From Pleurotus djamor (Eukaryota; Basidiomycota; Agaricomycetes; Agaricales; Pleurotaceae), in the NCBI GenBank assembly GCA_029747585.1, contig JAPEVF010000079.1, positions 55,768 through 119,767 of the forward strand: a stretch of DNA of 64,000 nt, read 5' to 3'. Shown here in pieces: positions 63,881 through 64,000 of the stretch. The position numbers and the translations under genes were made by a program. A model generated the notes under the pieces. The model was not told the origin of the DNA. It made no database searches and was given only the letters and a program-made list of their open reading frames with translations. Position 1 is the first letter of the stretch. Each line of letters begins with the position of its first letter.

Positions 63881-64000
63881 GCAGCAGCGACAGAGGAGCT
63901 GCGCTGTGCCCACCAGCATGTCCTAGTCCGACTTGAGGAGGACGAACGCCGAAGCGAATACCGGAGCGAATGGCGTTCGGTGAGGCGAATCCCGGACGAG

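Overview
The window looks like nuclear DNA from an Agaricomycete (mushroom-forming basidiomycete). Genes are densely packed on both strands and interrupted every 50-400 bp by introns of about 50-65 nt with GT..AG ends. Several families are ones I associate with Agaricomycetes (a DUF6535 protein, a DUF6534-like seven-helix protein, MARVEL proteins). There are GH7 cellobiohydrolases with a fungal CBM1 and a GH44 glucanase, which fits a plant-litter or wood decomposer. I cannot name the species. No rRNA, tRNA, CRISPR array or complete transposon was seen.

Layout. 1-8.8 kb: 3' part of the nucleolar helicase DBP9, a secretion-signal protein with a Pro/Ser/Thr-rich stalk and a kinase-like domain, a multi-pass membrane protein, and glycerol kinase. 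9.8-30.2 kb: an extracellular-enzyme island bounded by two nearly identical GH7-CBM1 cellobiohydrolase genes that face each other. Between them lie a type-B carboxylesterase, a cytochrome b561 membrane protein, a type I membrane glycoprotein, a large low-complexity protein and a GH27 alpha-galactosidase. 30.2-33 kb: gene-poor sequence with ambiguous bases and a degenerate gene. 33-46 kb: TIM44, a DUF6535 protein, GH44, TRM82 and dihydroxyacetone kinase. 46-56.7 kb: a UBP12/USP15-type deubiquitinase, an EXPERA (TMEM97-like) protein and a diverged neighbour, PAF1, ribosomal protein eL43, and a MARVEL-domain protein. 57-61.2 kb: a cut-short Zn2Cys6 regulator, a sterol-dehydrogenase-type 3beta-HSD gene and a 5'-truncated tandem copy of it. 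61.2-64 kb: mostly unassigned, ending in a probable helix-turn-helix (transposase-like) gene that runs off the window.

How the genes fit together. The secreted enzymes (two GH7, GH44, GH27, carboxylesterase) would act on cellulose, beta-glucans, galactosides and esters outside the cell. Glycerol kinase and dihydroxyacetone kinase are the two entry kinases of glycerol use but lie about 35 kb apart, so they are neighbours rather than a cluster. The remainder is housekeeping. Most single N bases inside coding sequence fall where the reading frame breaks, so several apparent frameshifts are probably consensus errors. I found no convincing new multi-gene system. The most unusual items are the secreted kinase-like protein, the 12-nt micro-exon that splits the GH27 catalytic Asp codon, and the inverted GH7 pair.
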